Below, piece by piece: positions 35,871 to 45,144 of a stretch of 64,000 bases of DNA. Source of the stretch: Bordetella pertussis 18323. GTDB taxonomy: Bacteria; Pseudomonadota; Gammaproteobacteria; Burkholderiales; Burkholderiaceae_B. A program made the position numbers and the translations under genes. Position 1 is the first letter of the stretch; each line of letters opens with the position of its first letter. Where the stretch lies: positions 1 to 64,000 of the forward strand of contig NC_018518.1 in assembly GCF_000306945.1 (NCBI RefSeq), written 5' to 3'. Under the pieces are notes generated by a model. It made no database searches. It saw only the letters and a program-made list of their open reading frames with translations, and had not been told where the DNA came from.

Positions 35871-36779
35871 TTAAAAGCGCGTACTGCGGGTCACTGACCA
35901 GCGCGCCGACAGCGCGCCCAGCACGCCGGCGGCGATGACGGCCACGGCCAGCACCGGCAGGCCGGGCAGGTGCAGGGCGAATTCGGCCCCATAGCTGCGC
36001 GCCAGCCCCAGCAGCGCATCGTTGAGCGGGGTCAGCGCCATGGCCGCCGCGCCGATGGCGATCAGGGCCGATACGGCGCCGGTCAGGGCGCCCTGGTACA
36101 GGAACGGGCGGCGCACGAAGGACTCGGTCGCTCCCACCAGGCGCGCCACGGCGATTTCCTCGCGCTGGGTCATGGCCTGCATGCGCACGGTATTGAACAC
36201 GGTGGCCAGCACTACCACCGCCACGCAGGCCGCCAGGAACGCCAGCCCGATGCGGGCAAAGCGCAGCAGCGCTTCCAGCCGCTGCACCCAGGCGCTGTCC
36301 AGTTGCACCTGGTCCACGCCGTCCCATTTGCCCCAGTCCTGCGCCAGCGCGCCGGCGCGCCCGGCCAGGTTCTCGCCGTCGGCCAGCGTCACCACCACCG
36401 CGTCGGGCAGCGGATTGCCGGGCAGCACGGCCAGGGCCTGCTCCCAGGCGGGGTTGTCGCGCAGCGCCGCCAGCGCCTGGTCGCGCGGCACCACCCGCAC
36501 CGCGGCGATCTGGCTGGCGTAGTCGCGGCCGATGCGCTCGGCCACCGCGCCGGCCGCCGTGGCGGGGGCCTGGGTCTGCATGAACACGGTCAGCTCGGGG
36601 GTGACCGATACCTGGCGCGCCAGGGGCTGGACCGAAACCAGGATGGCGCTGCCCAGCAGCGGCAGGGCCAGCGCCAGCGCCATGACCAGCAGGTTGGCCA
36701 GCGACGAGAACGGCTGGGCCGCCAGCCGGCGCAGGGTGATCGCCAGCGCGTAGCGGTGTTGTCGCAACCAGGCCTTCAT
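35871..36779 (-). CDS. ftsX: Cell division protein FtsX
   Basis: This permease-like partner of FtsE helps to activate septal peptidoglycan hydrolases at the divisome. The 302-residue protein has a first membrane helix at about 26-50, a periplasmic domain (about 60-170) and three C-terminal helices (about 178-290) in the FtsX fold. FNTVRMQAMTQREEIAVARLVGATESFVRRP, which I cite by its core REEIAVARLVGAT, is the signature cytoplasmic loop. It overlaps ftsE by 4 bp. Confidence 0.95.
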   Translation of the reverse strand: MKAWLRQHRYALAITLRRLAAQPFSSLANLLVMALALALPLLGSAILVSVQPLARQVSVTPELTVFMQTQAPATAAGAVAERIGRDYASQIAAVRVVPRDQALAALRDNPAWEQALAVLPGNPLPDAVVVTLADGENLAGRAGALAQDWGKWDGVDQVQLDSAWVQRLEALLRFARIGLAFLAACVAVVVLATVFNTVRMQAMTQREEIAVARLVGATESFVRRPFLYQGALTGAVSALIAIGAAAMALTPLNDALLGLARSYGAEFALHLPGLPVLAVAVIAAGVLGALSARWSVTRSTRF

Positions 36780-37447
36780 GCTTGGCCTCCGTGCGTGTCG
36801 TGGAAGCGCCCGTGCTCGATGCTGAGCGTGCGCGTGGCGTAGCGGGCCATCAGGTCCTGGTCGTGCGAGGCGATCAGCGTGGTCACGCCGACGCGGTTGA
36901 AGTCGCGGAACACATTCATGATGCGCTGCGCGTTGTCATGGTCGAGGTTGGCGGTCGGCTCGTCGGCGATCAGGATGGCCGGCCGGTTGACGATGGCGCG
37001 GGCGATCGCCAGGCGCTGCTGTTCGCCGCCCGACAGTTCGATGGGGTTGAGGTCTTCCTTGCCGGCCAGGCCGACCTTGTCCAGGGCGGCGCGGGCGCGC
37101 GCGGCGGCCGAGTCCGGGGCCTGGCCGGTCACCGCCAGGGGCAGCATGACGTTCTGGAAGGCGCTGCGGTCGTACAGCAGGTGCGTGTCCTGCAGGATCA
37201 CCCCCACGGCGCGCCGCAGATACGGCCGGGCCCGGCTGGGCAGTCTGTCCAGCCGCTGGTTGTTGACCTGGATGGATCCACGGCTTGGCGGCTCCAGGCC
37301 GCCGATCAGCTTGAGCAATGTCGACTTGCCGGCGCCCGACGGCCCGGACACGAAGACGAACTCTCCAGCGCTGATGCGAAAGTTGATGTCGGCCAGGATA
37401 TTTCGGCCGCGCCCGTAAGATTTGAAGACGTGCTGGAATTCAATCAT
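36776..37447 (-). CDS. ftsE: Cell division ATP-binding protein FtsE
   Basis: The ATPase of the FtsEX complex. The 223-residue protein has Walker A GPSGAGKSTLLK (about 36-47), the signature LSGGEQQRLAIARA (about 138-151) and Walker B ILIADEPTANLD (about 158-169). The open frame extends upstream to 37672, but MIEFQHVFKSYGRG at 37447 is the standard N-terminus. It is coupled to ftsX. The region upstream, 37448-37765, lies between this gene and the divergent transporter operon. Confidence 0.96.
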   Translation of the reverse strand: MIEFQHVFKSYGRGRNILADINFRISAGEFVFVSGPSGAGKSTLLKLIGGLEPPSRGSIQVNNQRLDRLPSRARPYLRRAVGVILQDTHLLYDRSAFQNVMLPLAVTGQAPDSAAARARAALDKVGLAGKEDLNPIELSGGEQQRLAIARAIVNRPAILIADEPTANLDHDNAQRIMNVFRDFNRVGVTTLIASHDQDLMARYATRTLSIEHGRFHDTHGGQA

Positions 37448-37765
37448 GGCGAGGTATAGGAAGAAGTCGCAATAGTAACCCCGCGCGCGCGCCCGGCGAT
37501 GACAATTCGCGACAGGCGGCCGGCATGCCGGCGCGCCGGCGCCCGTGCCGTCCTGCAAGATAGCCGCCGCAAATGGCGCGCCGCCGCATGACGCGTACCC
37601 CGGCGCGTGGGACGCGCATCTCAAACAGATGTCCCCGTTTTCGTGAATTACCCTAAAAGGGATTTCCCCCATGTCCCCAAATTAATCCGAACGCTACCAT
37701 CCGCCCAAGCGCGTTGGTCTACGAGGCCTCGCGTATTCGATGTTGTCCTAACAGGAGATCAACAC
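37448..37765. other. Divergent intergenic region between ftsE and the amino-acid transporter
   Basis: This 318-base stretch contains no convincing gene. The half near the transporter is less G+C rich and includes a short inverted repeat, CCCTAAAAGGG (37651-37661), which could be a regulator site. Promoters for ftsEX (leftward) and the transporter operon (rightward) must lie here; I could not assign -10/-35 elements with confidence. Confidence 0.4.
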
Positions 37766-38782
37766 ATGAAGATGCTCAAGCTGGCCGCTGCCGGCGCTGC
37801 CCTGTTTGCCGCGGGGTCGGTCGCGCACGCGGGCGCCACGTTCGACAACGTGAAGAAGAAGGGCTTTGTGCAATGCGGCGTATCGACCGGGATCCCGGGT
37901 TTCTCGATCGCCGACAGCAAGGGTGAATGGAAGGGGCTGGACGTGGACATGTGCCGCGCCATCGCCGCCACCATGTTCGGCGATGCGTCGAAGTTCAAGG
38001 TCACGCCGCTCAATACGCAACAACGCTTCACCGCGCTGCAGTCCGGCGAGGTCGACGTGCTGACCCGCAACACCACCGTCACGCTGACGCGCGACACGAC
38101 GCTGGGCCTGATCGGGGTGGGCGTCAACTACTATGACAGCCAGGGCGTCATGGTGTCCAAGGAGCTGGGCGTCAAGAGCGCCAAAGAGCTCAACGGCGCC
38201 ACCGTCTGCGTGCAGCCGGGCACGACCACCGAGCTCAACCTGGCCGACTGGTTCCGCGGCAACAAGATCGAGTTCAAGCCTGTCGTGATCGACAAGTACG
38301 ACGAGATCGTGCGCGCCTTCTCGGCGGGCCGTTGCGATGCCTTCACGACCGACAAGTCGCAGCTGGCCTCGACGCGCACCACGCTCGAAAAGCCCGATAA
38401 CTACGTCATCCTGCCGGAGGACTTCTCGAAAGAGCCGCTCGGGCCGATGGTGCGCCAGGGCGACGAGCAGTGGTTCAACGTCGTGCGCTGGTCGCTCAAC
38501 GCCATGCTGGAGGCCGAGGAATACGGAATCACGTCCAAGAACGTCGACGAAATGGCCAAGAGTTCCAACCCCAACATCCAGCGCATTCTCGGCGTGACGC
38601 CGGGCATGGGCAAGAACCTGGGCGTGGACGACAAGTGGGCCTTCAACATCATCAAGCAGGTCGGCAACTATGGCGAGAGCTTCGAGGCCACGCTCGGCAA
38701 GAGCAGCGCCATGAAGCTGGAGCGTGGACTGAATGCCTCGTACAAGCAGGGTGGCCTGATGTACGGCTGGCCGGTGCGCTGA
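37766..38782 (+). CDS. aapJ: General L-amino-acid ABC transporter, substrate-binding protein (AapJ/BztA family)
   Basis: This periplasmic receptor captures amino acids for the transporter encoded by the next three genes. The 338-residue protein has a signal peptide (about 1-22, cleaved after AHA). Family blocks are LKVRG-equivalent VQCGVSTGIPGFSIADSKGEW (cited by its core GVSTGIPGFS), WKGLDVDMCRAIAATMFGD and NTTVTLTRDTTLGL. The ATG at 37766 follows AGGAG by 7 bases. Two stem-loops separate it from the permease gene, a common way to give the receptor excess over the membrane parts. The gene symbol is by family; the substrates are inferred. Confidence 0.93.
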   Translation: MKMLKLAAAGAALFAAGSVAHAGATFDNVKKKGFVQCGVSTGIPGFSIADSKGEWKGLDVDMCRAIAATMFGDASKFKVTPLNTQQRFTALQSGEVDVLTRNTTVTLTRDTTLGLIGVGVNYYDSQGVMVSKELGVKSAKELNGATVCVQPGTTTELNLADWFRGNKIEFKPVVIDKYDEIVRAFSAGRCDAFTTDKSQLASTRTTLEKPDNYVILPEDFSKEPLGPMVRQGDEQWFNVVRWSLNAMLEAEEYGITSKNVDEMAKSSNPNIQRILGVTPGMGKNLGVDDKWAFNIIKQVGNYGESFEATLGKSSAMKLERGLNASYKQGGLMYGWPVR

Positions 38783-38796
38783 TCCGCTCCTGAAGC

Positions 38797-38875
38797 GGGC
38801 AAGGGCGGCCATGCGGCAGCCCTTGCCCGGTCCGTGCGAGCGGGCGCAAAGCAGGCCGGCGCGTCCGCGCCGGCC
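38797..38875 (+). promoter_or_regulatory. Two stem-loops between receptor and permease genes
   Basis: GGGCAAGGGC (38797-38806) pairs with GCCCTTGCCC (38819-38828). GGCCGGCGC (38854-38862) pairs with GCGCCGGCC (38867-38875). With no U-runs, they probably stabilise the upstream receptor mRNA and reduce downstream expression. Confidence 0.6.
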
Positions 38876-38901
38876 GAACGTCCGACTCTGTAGATTGATT
38901 T

Positions 38902-40092
38902 ATGACGACTACCAATCGAAACGCCCCGATTCCGGCACCGCGACGTCGTCTCAACTGGAATGATCCCGGCCTGCGCGCCGTGGTCTACCAGTTCGTCGCG
39001 CTGGTCGTGGTTGCGCTGGTGGCGTGGTTTCTGGTTTCCAATACGCTGCACAACCTGTCGGTGCGCAATATCGCCACGGGTTTCGGATTCCTCGACCGCG
39101 AGGCCGGTTTCGCGATAGGCGAAACGCCCATCGCCTATTCCCCTTCGGACACGTATGGCCGCGCAATCCTGGTCGGCGTGCTCAACACACTGCGCGTCGC
39201 CGTCATCGGCATCGTGCTCGCCACCCTGCTGGGAACCCTCATCGGCATCGGCCGGTTGTCCAAGAACTGGCTGGTCGCGCGCCTGACCTCGATCTATGTC
39301 GAAGTCATGCGCAACGTGCCGCTGCTGCTGCAGCTGTTCTTCTGGTACGCGCTGATCACCGAGAACATGCCGGGGCCGCGCCAGGCGCACAACCCCTTGC
39401 CGGGCGTGTTCATCTCCAATCGCGGCGTGCGCGTTCCCAGCCTGGAAGGCAACGCGCTGGACTGGATGCTGGGCGGGCTGGCGCTGGCCATCGTGGCCAT
39501 CATCGTGCTGGGCCACTGGGGCCGCAAGCGCCAGGAAGCCACCGGCCGGATATTCCCGCTGGGCCGCGCCGCCATCGCCCTGCTGATCGGGCTGCCCATC
39601 GTGGGCTGGCTGGTCAGCGGCGCCTCGCTGGCGCTGGACATGCCGGCGCTCAAGGGCTTCAACTTCCAGGGCGGCCTGAACATGTCGCCCGAGTTCGCGG
39701 CCCTGCTGGCCGGGCTGGTGATCTACACCTCGGCTTTCGTCGCGGAAGTGGTGCGCTCGGGCATCCAGGCGGTCAACCAGGGGCAATGGGAAGCCGCCGG
39801 CTCGCTGGGGCTGCGCCGCGCCCAGGTGCTGCGCCTGGTGGTGCTGCCGCAGGCGCTGCGCGTCATCATCCCGCCGATGACCAGCCAGTACCTCAACCTG
39901 ACCAAGAACAGTTCGCTGGCCGTGGCCATCGGCTATCCGGACATCGTCTCGGTGGTCAACACCACGCTCAACCAGACCGGCCAGGCCATCGAGGGCATCC
40001 TGATCATCATGGGGGCCTACCTCACGGTCAGCCTGACGATCTCGATATTCATGAACTGGTACAACAAGCGCATCGCGCTGGTGGAGCGTTGA
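38902..40092 (+). CDS. aapQ: General L-amino-acid ABC transporter permease AapQ/BztB
   Basis: A 396-residue inner-membrane permease of the HisM/GlnP type. One helix lies at about 30-55. A large block without strong similarity to short permeases follows (about 90-240), typical of this longer subfamily. The core has VEVMRNVPLLLQLFFWY (about 133-149), and the EAA loop reads GQWEAAGSLGLRRAQVLRLVVLPQALRVI, cited by its core EAAGSLGL...LPQALR. It pairs with the next gene (1-bp gap) to form the channel. Confidence 0.93.
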   Translation: MTTTNRNAPIPAPRRRLNWNDPGLRAVVYQFVALVVVALVAWFLVSNTLHNLSVRNIATGFGFLDREAGFAIGETPIAYSPSDTYGRAILVGVLNTLRVAVIGIVLATLLGTLIGIGRLSKNWLVARLTSIYVEVMRNVPLLLQLFFWYALITENMPGPRQAHNPLPGVFISNRGVRVPSLEGNALDWMLGGLALAIVAIIVLGHWGRKRQEATGRIFPLGRAAIALLIGLPIVGWLVSGASLALDMPALKGFNFQGGLNMSPEFAALLAGLVIYTSAFVAEVVRSGIQAVNQGQWEAAGSLGLRRAQVLRLVVLPQALRVIIPPMTSQYLNLTKNSSLAVAIGYPDIVSVVNTTLNQTGQAIEGILIIMGAYLTVSLTISIFMNWYNKRIALVER

Positions 40093-40093
40093 C

Positions 40094-41194
40094 ATGAGCA
40101 GTGCTACGCATACCCCCGGCGAGGCGCTGCCTCCCCCGTCCGGCCATGTCGGCGTCTGGCATTGGCTGCGTACCCGCCTGTTCTCCTCGCCGCTGAGCAT
40201 CCTGGCCACCGTGCTGCTGGCATGGCTGGTGCTGATGGCCGTGCCTGCGCTGGTCGAATGGGCGCTGATCGGCGCCAATTTCACCGCCACCTCGGCGCAG
40301 GAATGCCGCCAGTCGGAGGGGGCCTGCTGGGCCTTCATCGTCGAGAAGCATCGGCTGATCCTGTTCGGCACCTATCCGTACGACGAGCAGTGGCGGCCGC
40401 TGCTGGCCACCATCATCCTGATCGCCGTGATCGTGTGCAGCGGCATGCGCCGCTTCTGGAAGCCCAGCCTGGCGCTGGTCTGGATCGTGGGCCTGAGCGC
40501 GGTCGCGGTGCTGATGTGGGGCGGCGTGCTGGGCCTGACCTACGTCGAGAACGCGCGCTGGGGCGGCCTGCCGCTGACCCTGATCCTGGCCACCTTCGGC
40601 ATCGCCCTGGCGTTTCCGTTCGGCGTGCTGCTGGCCCTGGGCCGGCGCTCGCGCATGCCGGCCATCAAGGCGCTGTGCGTCGTGTACATCGAGCTGATCC
40701 GCGGCGTGCCGCTGATCAGCCTGCTGTTCATGTCGTCGGTGATGCTGCCGCTGTTCCTGCCCGAGGGTTTTTCCATCGACAAGCTGCTGCGGGCGCAGAT
40801 CGCCATCATCATGTTCGCGGCGGCCTATATCGCCGAGACCGTGCGCGGCGGCCTGCAGGCCATTCCCAAGGGGCAGTACGAAGGGGCGGACTCGCTGGGG
40901 CTGACCTGCTGGCAGCAGATGCGCAAGGTAATCCTGCCGCAGGCGCTGAAGATCGTCATCCCGCCGCTGGTCAGCATCTTCATTGCGTTGTTCAAGGATA
41001 CGTCGCTGGTCGTGATCATCGGCATCTTCGACCTGACGCTGGCCGCCAAGGCCGCGCTGTCGGACGCCGCGTGGCGCGGCTTCGGGGTCGAGGCCTATGT
41101 GTTCATCGCCCTGATCTACTTCGTGTTCTGCTTCTCGATGTCCAAGTACAGCCAGGCGCTGGAGCACCGCCTGGCGACCGGTCATCAACGCTAG
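40094..41194 (+). CDS. aapM: General L-amino-acid ABC transporter permease AapM/BztC
   Basis: The second channel subunit, 366 residues. There are several membrane helices (from about 35, then 100-150, 170-200 and 260-350). The permease motifs are VVYIELIRGVPLISLLFM (about 195-212) and the EAA loop GQYEGADSLGLTC with ILPQALKIVIPPL. The order receptor, AapQ, AapM, AapP is that of the known aap and bzt systems. A perfect 10-bp stem-loop lies before the ATPase gene. Confidence 0.93.
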   Translation: MSSATHTPGEALPPPSGHVGVWHWLRTRLFSSPLSILATVLLAWLVLMAVPALVEWALIGANFTATSAQECRQSEGACWAFIVEKHRLILFGTYPYDEQWRPLLATIILIAVIVCSGMRRFWKPSLALVWIVGLSAVAVLMWGGVLGLTYVENARWGGLPLTLILATFGIALAFPFGVLLALGRRSRMPAIKALCVVYIELIRGVPLISLLFMSSVMLPLFLPEGFSIDKLLRAQIAIIMFAAAYIAETVRGGLQAIPKGQYEGADSLGLTCWQQMRKVILPQALKIVIPPLVSIFIALFKDTSLVVIIGIFDLTLAAKAALSDAAWRGFGVEAYVFIALIYFVFCFSMSKYSQALEHRLATGHQR

Positions 41195-41200
41195 CAACTT

Positions 41201-41228
41201 GCCGGCGCCCCGACGCACGGGCGCCGGC
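41201..41228 (+). promoter_or_regulatory. Stem-loop between permease and ATPase genes
   Basis: GCCGGCGCCC (41201-41210) pairs perfectly with GGGCGCCGGC (41219-41228) around an 8-base loop, 20 bases before the ATPase start. It may block upstream exonucleases or tune expression of the ATPase gene. Confidence 0.55.
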
Positions 41229-41248
41229 GCCATTGAGGGAGTACATCC

Positions 41249-41989
41249 GTGACGGATGCCATCATTCGCATGCAGGACGTGAACAAGTGGTACGGCCAGT
41301 TCCACGTGCTGCGCAATATCAACCTGGACGTCGCGCCAGGCGAACGCATCGTGGTATGCGGCCCGTCGGGTTCGGGCAAGTCCACCATGATCCGCTGCAT
41401 CAACCGGCTGGAGGAACACCAGCAAGGGCACATCATCGTCGACGGCACCGAGCTGACCAACGATCTCAAGCACATCGAGGCGATCCGCCGCGATGTCGGC
41501 ATGGTGTTCCAGCACTTCAACCTGTTCCCGCACCTGACCGTGCTGGAGAACCTGACGCTGGGCCCGACCTGGGTGCTGAAGAAGTCGCGCGCCGAGGCCG
41601 AGGCCACCGCCATGAAGTACCTGGAGCGGGTGCGCATCCCGGAGCAGGCCACCAAGTATCCGGGGCAGCTGTCCGGCGGCCAGCAGCAGCGGGTGGCCAT
41701 CGCGCGCTCGCTGTGCATGAACCCCAAGATCATGCTGTTCGACGAGCCCACCTCGGCGCTGGACCCGGAGATGGTCAAGGAAGTGCTGGACGTGATGGTG
41801 CGGCTGGCCCAGGAAAGCGGCATGACCATGCTGTGCGTCACGCACGAGATGGGTTTTGCCCGCAAGGTGGCCAACCGCGTGATCTTCATGGACCGTGGCG
41901 AGATCATCGAGCAGAACACGCCCGACGAGTTCTTCGACAATCCGCAGAACGAGCGCACCAAGCTGTTCCTGAGCCAGATCCTGCACTGA
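41249..41989 (+). CDS. aapP: General L-amino-acid ABC transporter ATP-binding protein AapP/BztD
   Basis: The ATPase of the uptake system. The 246-residue protein has Walker [13 protein letters not shown] (about 39-50), the signature [14 protein letters not shown] (about 145-158) and Walker [16 protein letters not shown] (about 165-179), then the switch histidine in CVTHEMGFA. The start is GTG with GAGGGAG upstream; an in-frame ATG seven codons on (MQDVNKWYG) is possible. It completes the four-gene transporter operon. Confidence 0.95.
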   Translation: MTDAIIRMQDVNKWYGQFHVLRNINLDVAPGERIVVCGPSGSGKSTMIRCINRLEEHQQGHIIVDGTELTNDLKHIEAIRRDVGMVFQHFNLFPHLTVLENLTLGPTWVLKKSRAEAEATAMKYLERVRIPEQATKYPGQLSGGQQQRVAIARSLCMNPKIMLFDEPTSALDPEMVKEVLDVMVRLAQESGMTMLCVTHEMGFARKVANRVIFMDRGEIIEQNTPDEFFDNPQNERTKLFLSQILH

Positions 41990-42109
41990 GGCGGCGGGCC
42001 GGGGCGGCGGGAAACGGCGCTGGCGCCGGGCTTTCCGGCGGATCGCCCGGCGGGACACTGGAGTATGCTACGGGCCGCACAGACGCCAAAAAGCACAGGA
42101 GACCCGCTT

Positions 42110-43132
42110 ATGTCCCGCTCCCATTCCTTCGTTTCCGTCACGCGGCGCGCCCTGCTGGGCGGGGCCCTGGCCGTGGCGGCAGGCCTGTCGTGGACGGCCC
42201 CGGCCGTTGCGCAGGGCGACGCTTTCCCCGCCAAGCCGCTGCGCTTCGTGGTGCCTTACCCGCCCGGCGGCCCGCTCGATTCCATGGCCCGCCTGCTGGC
42301 CGAGAAGGTGCGCGAATCGCTGGGCCAGCCCATCATCGTCGAAAACCGCTCGGGCGCGGGCGGCAACATCGGCGCCGACCTGGTGGCCAAGGCCGCGCCG
42401 GACGGCTACACCCTGGTGATGGGCGCGGTCGCCACGCATGCCATCAACCCGTGGCTGTTCGCCAACCTGCCCTATGATCCGGTCAAGGACTTCGCCCCGG
42501 TCACCATCGTGGCGTCGGTGCCCAACGTGCTGGTCATGAACCTCGAGTTCGCCGAGAAGAACAACATCCAGAACCTGGGCGACCTGCTGGCCTATGCCAA
42601 AAAGAACCCCGGCCGCCTGAACTACGGCTCGGGCGGCAACGGCAGCGCCGGCCACTTGTCGGGCGAGCTGCTCAAGGCGCGCGCCGGCATCGCCGCCGAG
42701 CACATTCCCTACCAGGGCGCCGCGCCGGCCCAGCTGGCCCTGCTGTCGGGCCAGTCGGACTTCATGTTCGACAACCTGGCCGCCGCCGCGCCCCTGATCA
42801 AGGACGGCAAGGTCAAGGCGCTGGCCGTGACCACCGCCAAGCGCTCCTCGCTGCTGGCCGACGTGCCCACCGTGGAAGAAGCCGGCGTCAAGGGCTTCGA
42901 CCTGGGGACCTGGTTCGGCGTGTTCACCACCGGCGGCACGCCCGCGGACGTGGTGGCCAAGCTGAACAAGGCCTATGCCGACGCGATGCGTCTGCCCGAC
43001 GTGCGCCAGCGCCTGCTGACCATGGGGTCGGAGGCCGAGCCGATGACGGCCGACGCCTTCGCCGCATTCGTGAAGCAGGAAATGGCCAAGTACCAGGAAA
43101 TCGTCAAGATCTCGGGCGCCAGCCTGAACTGA
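42110..43132 (+). CDS. Tripartite tricarboxylate (Bug-family) solute-binding protein
   Basis: A 340-residue periplasmic receptor of the Bug family, which is greatly expanded in Bordetella; the ligand is unknown. The signal peptide has a twin arginine (VTRRALLGGALAVAAG), so Tat export is possible, and is cleaved after AVAQ. Family motifs are FPAKPLRFVVPYPPGGPLDSMAR (cited by its core VVPYPPGGPLD), VENRSGAGGNIGADLVAKAAPDGYT by its core RSGAGGNIG, and INPWLFANLPYDPVKDFAPV by LPYDPVKDF. The ATG at 42110 follows AGGAG. No TctAB membrane partners are adjacent, the usual orphan state. Confidence 0.94.
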   Translation: MSRSHSFVSVTRRALLGGALAVAAGLSWTAPAVAQGDAFPAKPLRFVVPYPPGGPLDSMARLLAEKVRESLGQPIIVENRSGAGGNIGADLVAKAAPDGYTLVMGAVATHAINPWLFANLPYDPVKDFAPVTIVASVPNVLVMNLEFAEKNNIQNLGDLLAYAKKNPGRLNYGSGGNGSAGHLSGELLKARAGIAAEHIPYQGAAPAQLALLSGQSDFMFDNLAAAAPLIKDGKVKALAVTTAKRSSLLADVPTVEEAGVKGFDLGTWFGVFTTGGTPADVVAKLNKAYADAMRLPDVRQRLLTMGSEAEPMTADAFAAFVKQEMAKYQEIVKISGASLN

Positions 43133-43179
43133 TGCCGGAAGGCCGGCCGGGCGCCCGCGGGCCCCGGCCGTCGTACCCA

Positions 43180-43599
43180 ATGTTGTATTCCTGGATCAAG
43201 ATCGTGCACGTGGCGGCGATGGCCGCCTGGACGCTGGGGCTGCTGGTGCTCAGCTCGGTGACCGCGTTTCCGGCCCGCCAGGGCCAGGGACCCGGCCGTT
43301 TCGCGCAGCGCCTGGCGCGCTGCAACCGGTGGCTGATCTCGCCCGCCATGCTGCTGGGGGTGGGTTGCGGCCTTTATCTGGCTTCGATGGCCGGGTGGTT
43401 CGGACAACCCTGGCTGGACGTCAAGCTGGCCCTGGTGGGCCTGCTGGTCGTGTTGCATGGCGCGCAAAGCCTGGTGCTGCGCCGCCAGCTGGCCAGCCCC
43501 GCGGCCGGCGCGCCGGCGTGGCTGGCCGCGGGCGGCGCGGCGGTGTTCTTCGCCAGCGCCGCGATCGTGCTGCTGGCCGTGGTCAAGCCGTCTTTGTGA
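43180..43599 (+). CDS. Small integral membrane protein, CopD/HemJ-like
   Basis: A 139-residue protein with four predicted membrane helices (about 3-25, 45-68, 75-95 and 112-135). The first helix has WIKIVHVAAMAAWTLGLLVL with a histidine, and the second RWLISPAMLLGVGCGLYL. This is the pattern of the CopD/HemJ superfamily, but not enough to assign protoporphyrinogen oxidase. The frame is open from 43132, but the ATG at 43180 gives the membrane start. It ends 18 bases from the converging glpK end. Confidence 0.65.
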   Translation: MLYSWIKIVHVAAMAAWTLGLLVLSSVTAFPARQGQGPGRFAQRLARCNRWLISPAMLLGVGCGLYLASMAGWFGQPWLDVKLALVGLLVVLHGAQSLVLRRQLASPAAGAPAWLAAGGAAVFFASAAIVLLAVVKPSL

Positions 43600-43617
43600 C
43601 GCGCCGGCGCCGCGCCT

Positions 43618-45144
43618 TCACGCGTGGCCGGCGGCAGGGCGCGACCAGCCCTTCGATAGCTCCACCGCCTGGCGCCAGCGTTGCATGCGGGCTTCGCGCA
43701 CATCGGCCGGCCAGGCCGGCTCGAAAGTGCGTTCGGCCTGCCACTGCGCGCCGAACTCGTCCAGGCTCGACCAGAACCCGACCGCCAGGCCCGCCAGCCC
43801 GGCCGCGCCCAGCGCGGTCGACTCGGGCACGCGCGGGCGCACCACCGGCACGCCCAGCAGGTCGGCCTGCATCTGCATCAGCAGGTCGTTGCGCGCCGCG
43901 CTGCCGTCGACGCGCAGCTCGGACAGCGGGATGCCGCTGTCGGCATTCATGCACGACAGCAGTTCGGCGCTTTGCAGCGCGATCGATTCGAGCGTGGCGC
44001 GCGCGATGTGGGCGCGCGTGGTGCCGCGCGTCATGCCCACCAGCGTGCCGCGCGCGTAGGGATCCCAGTGCGGCGCGCCCAGGCCGGCGAAGGCCGGCAC
44101 CATGAATACGTCGTCCGTGTCGGCCACGCTGGCCGCCAGGGCCTCGATGTCGGCCGAGCGCTGGATGATGCCCAGGCCGTCGCGCAGCCATTGCACCGCT
44201 GCGCCGGCCATGAACACGCCGCCTTCCACCATGTAGGTGGCGTGCGTGGCGTTGCCCGCCGGCAGGCTCCAGCCCACGGTGGACAGCAGGTTGTGGCGCG
44301 AGGCCACCGGCGCGTCGCCCACGTTCATCAGCATGAAGCAACCGGTGCCGTAGGTGTTCTTGGCCATGCCCGGCGTGAAGCAGGCCTGCCCGAACGTGGC
44401 GGCCTGCTGGTCGCCGGCCACGCCGGCGATGGGTATCGAGCCGCCCAGCCACTCGGGCAGGGTTTCGCCGATGCGCGCGCTGCTGGGGGCGATGCGCGGC
44501 AATATGCCGCGCGGAATGTTCAAGAGGGCCAGGATATCGTCCGACCAGTCCTGGGCGTGCAGGTCGAACAGCATGGTGCGCGAGGCGTTGCTCGGGTCGG
44601 TGCTGTGCACGGCGCCGCCGGTCAGCTGCCAGACCAGCCAGGTGTCCATCGTGCCGAAGGCCAGCTCGCCGCGCTCGGCCATCTTGCGCGCGCCCGGCAC
44701 GTGATCGAGCAGCCAGGCCAGCTTGGTGCCGGAAAAGTACGCGTCGACGACCAGGCCGGTGCGCTCCTGCAGCATCCGGCCGTGGCCGTCGTGCAGCAGT
44801 TTTTCGCACATCGCCGCGGTGCGGCGGTCCTGCCAGACGATGGCGCGGGCCAGCGGGCGGCCGGTGGCGCGCTCCCAGATCAGGGTGGTTTCGCGCTGGT
44901 TGGTGATGCCCAGCGCGGCGAGGTCGGCGGCGCTGGCGCCGGCGTTGCGCAGCGCCTCGCGCGCGACCTCGAGCTGGCTTTGCCAGATTTCGCCGGCATC
45001 GTGCTCGACCCAGCCCGGCCGCGGGTAGTGCTGGCGGAATTCGCGCTGCCCCATGCCGCGCACCGTGCCGGCGCGGTCGAACACGATGGCGCGGGAGCTG
45101 GTCGTGCCCTGGTCCAGCGCCAGGATGAATTCATTTGCCGTCAC
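43618..45144 (-). CDS. glpK: Glycerol kinase
   Basis: GlpK phosphorylates glycerol to glycerol-3-phosphate. The 508-residue length fits. It has the N-terminal FGGY motif [21 protein letters not shown] (core [10 protein letters not shown]), [17 protein letters not shown] (core), the phosphate-binding block [16 protein letters not shown] (about 260-275), [11 protein letters not shown], and the ending [13 protein letters not shown]. No glpF or glpD is adjacent. The first 14 bp overlap the end of the upstream exporter gene, which is on the same strand. Confidence 0.97.
   Translation of the reverse strand: MTANEFILALDQGTTSSRAIVFDRAGTVRGMGQREFRQHYPRPGWVEHDAGEIWQSQLEVAREALRNAGASAADLAALGITNQRETTLIWERATGRPLARAIVWQDRRTAAMCEKLLHDGHGRMLQERTGLVVDAYFSGTKLAWLLDHVPGARKMAERGELAFGTMDTWLVWQLTGGAVHSTDPSNASRTMLFDLHAQDWSDDILALLNIPRGILPRIAPSSARIGETLPEWLGGSIPIAGVAGDQQAATFGQACFTPGMAKNTYGTGCFMLMNVGDAPVASRHNLLSTVGWSLPAGNATHATYMVEGGVFMAGAAVQWLRDGLGIIQRSADIEALAASVADTDDVFMVPAFAGLGAPHWDPYARGTLVGMTRGTTRAHIARATLESIALQSAELLSCMNADSGIPLSELRVDGSAARNDLLMQMQADLLGVPVVRPRVPESTALGAAGLAGLAVGFWSSLDEFGAQWQAERTFEPAWPADVREARMQRWRQAVELSKGWSRPAAGHA

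Noticed and set aside
43132-43599. Assignment of the small membrane protein as HemJ
   Set aside because: The first helix fits the superfamily, but key conserved blocks of HemJ were not found, so only a superfamily label is given.
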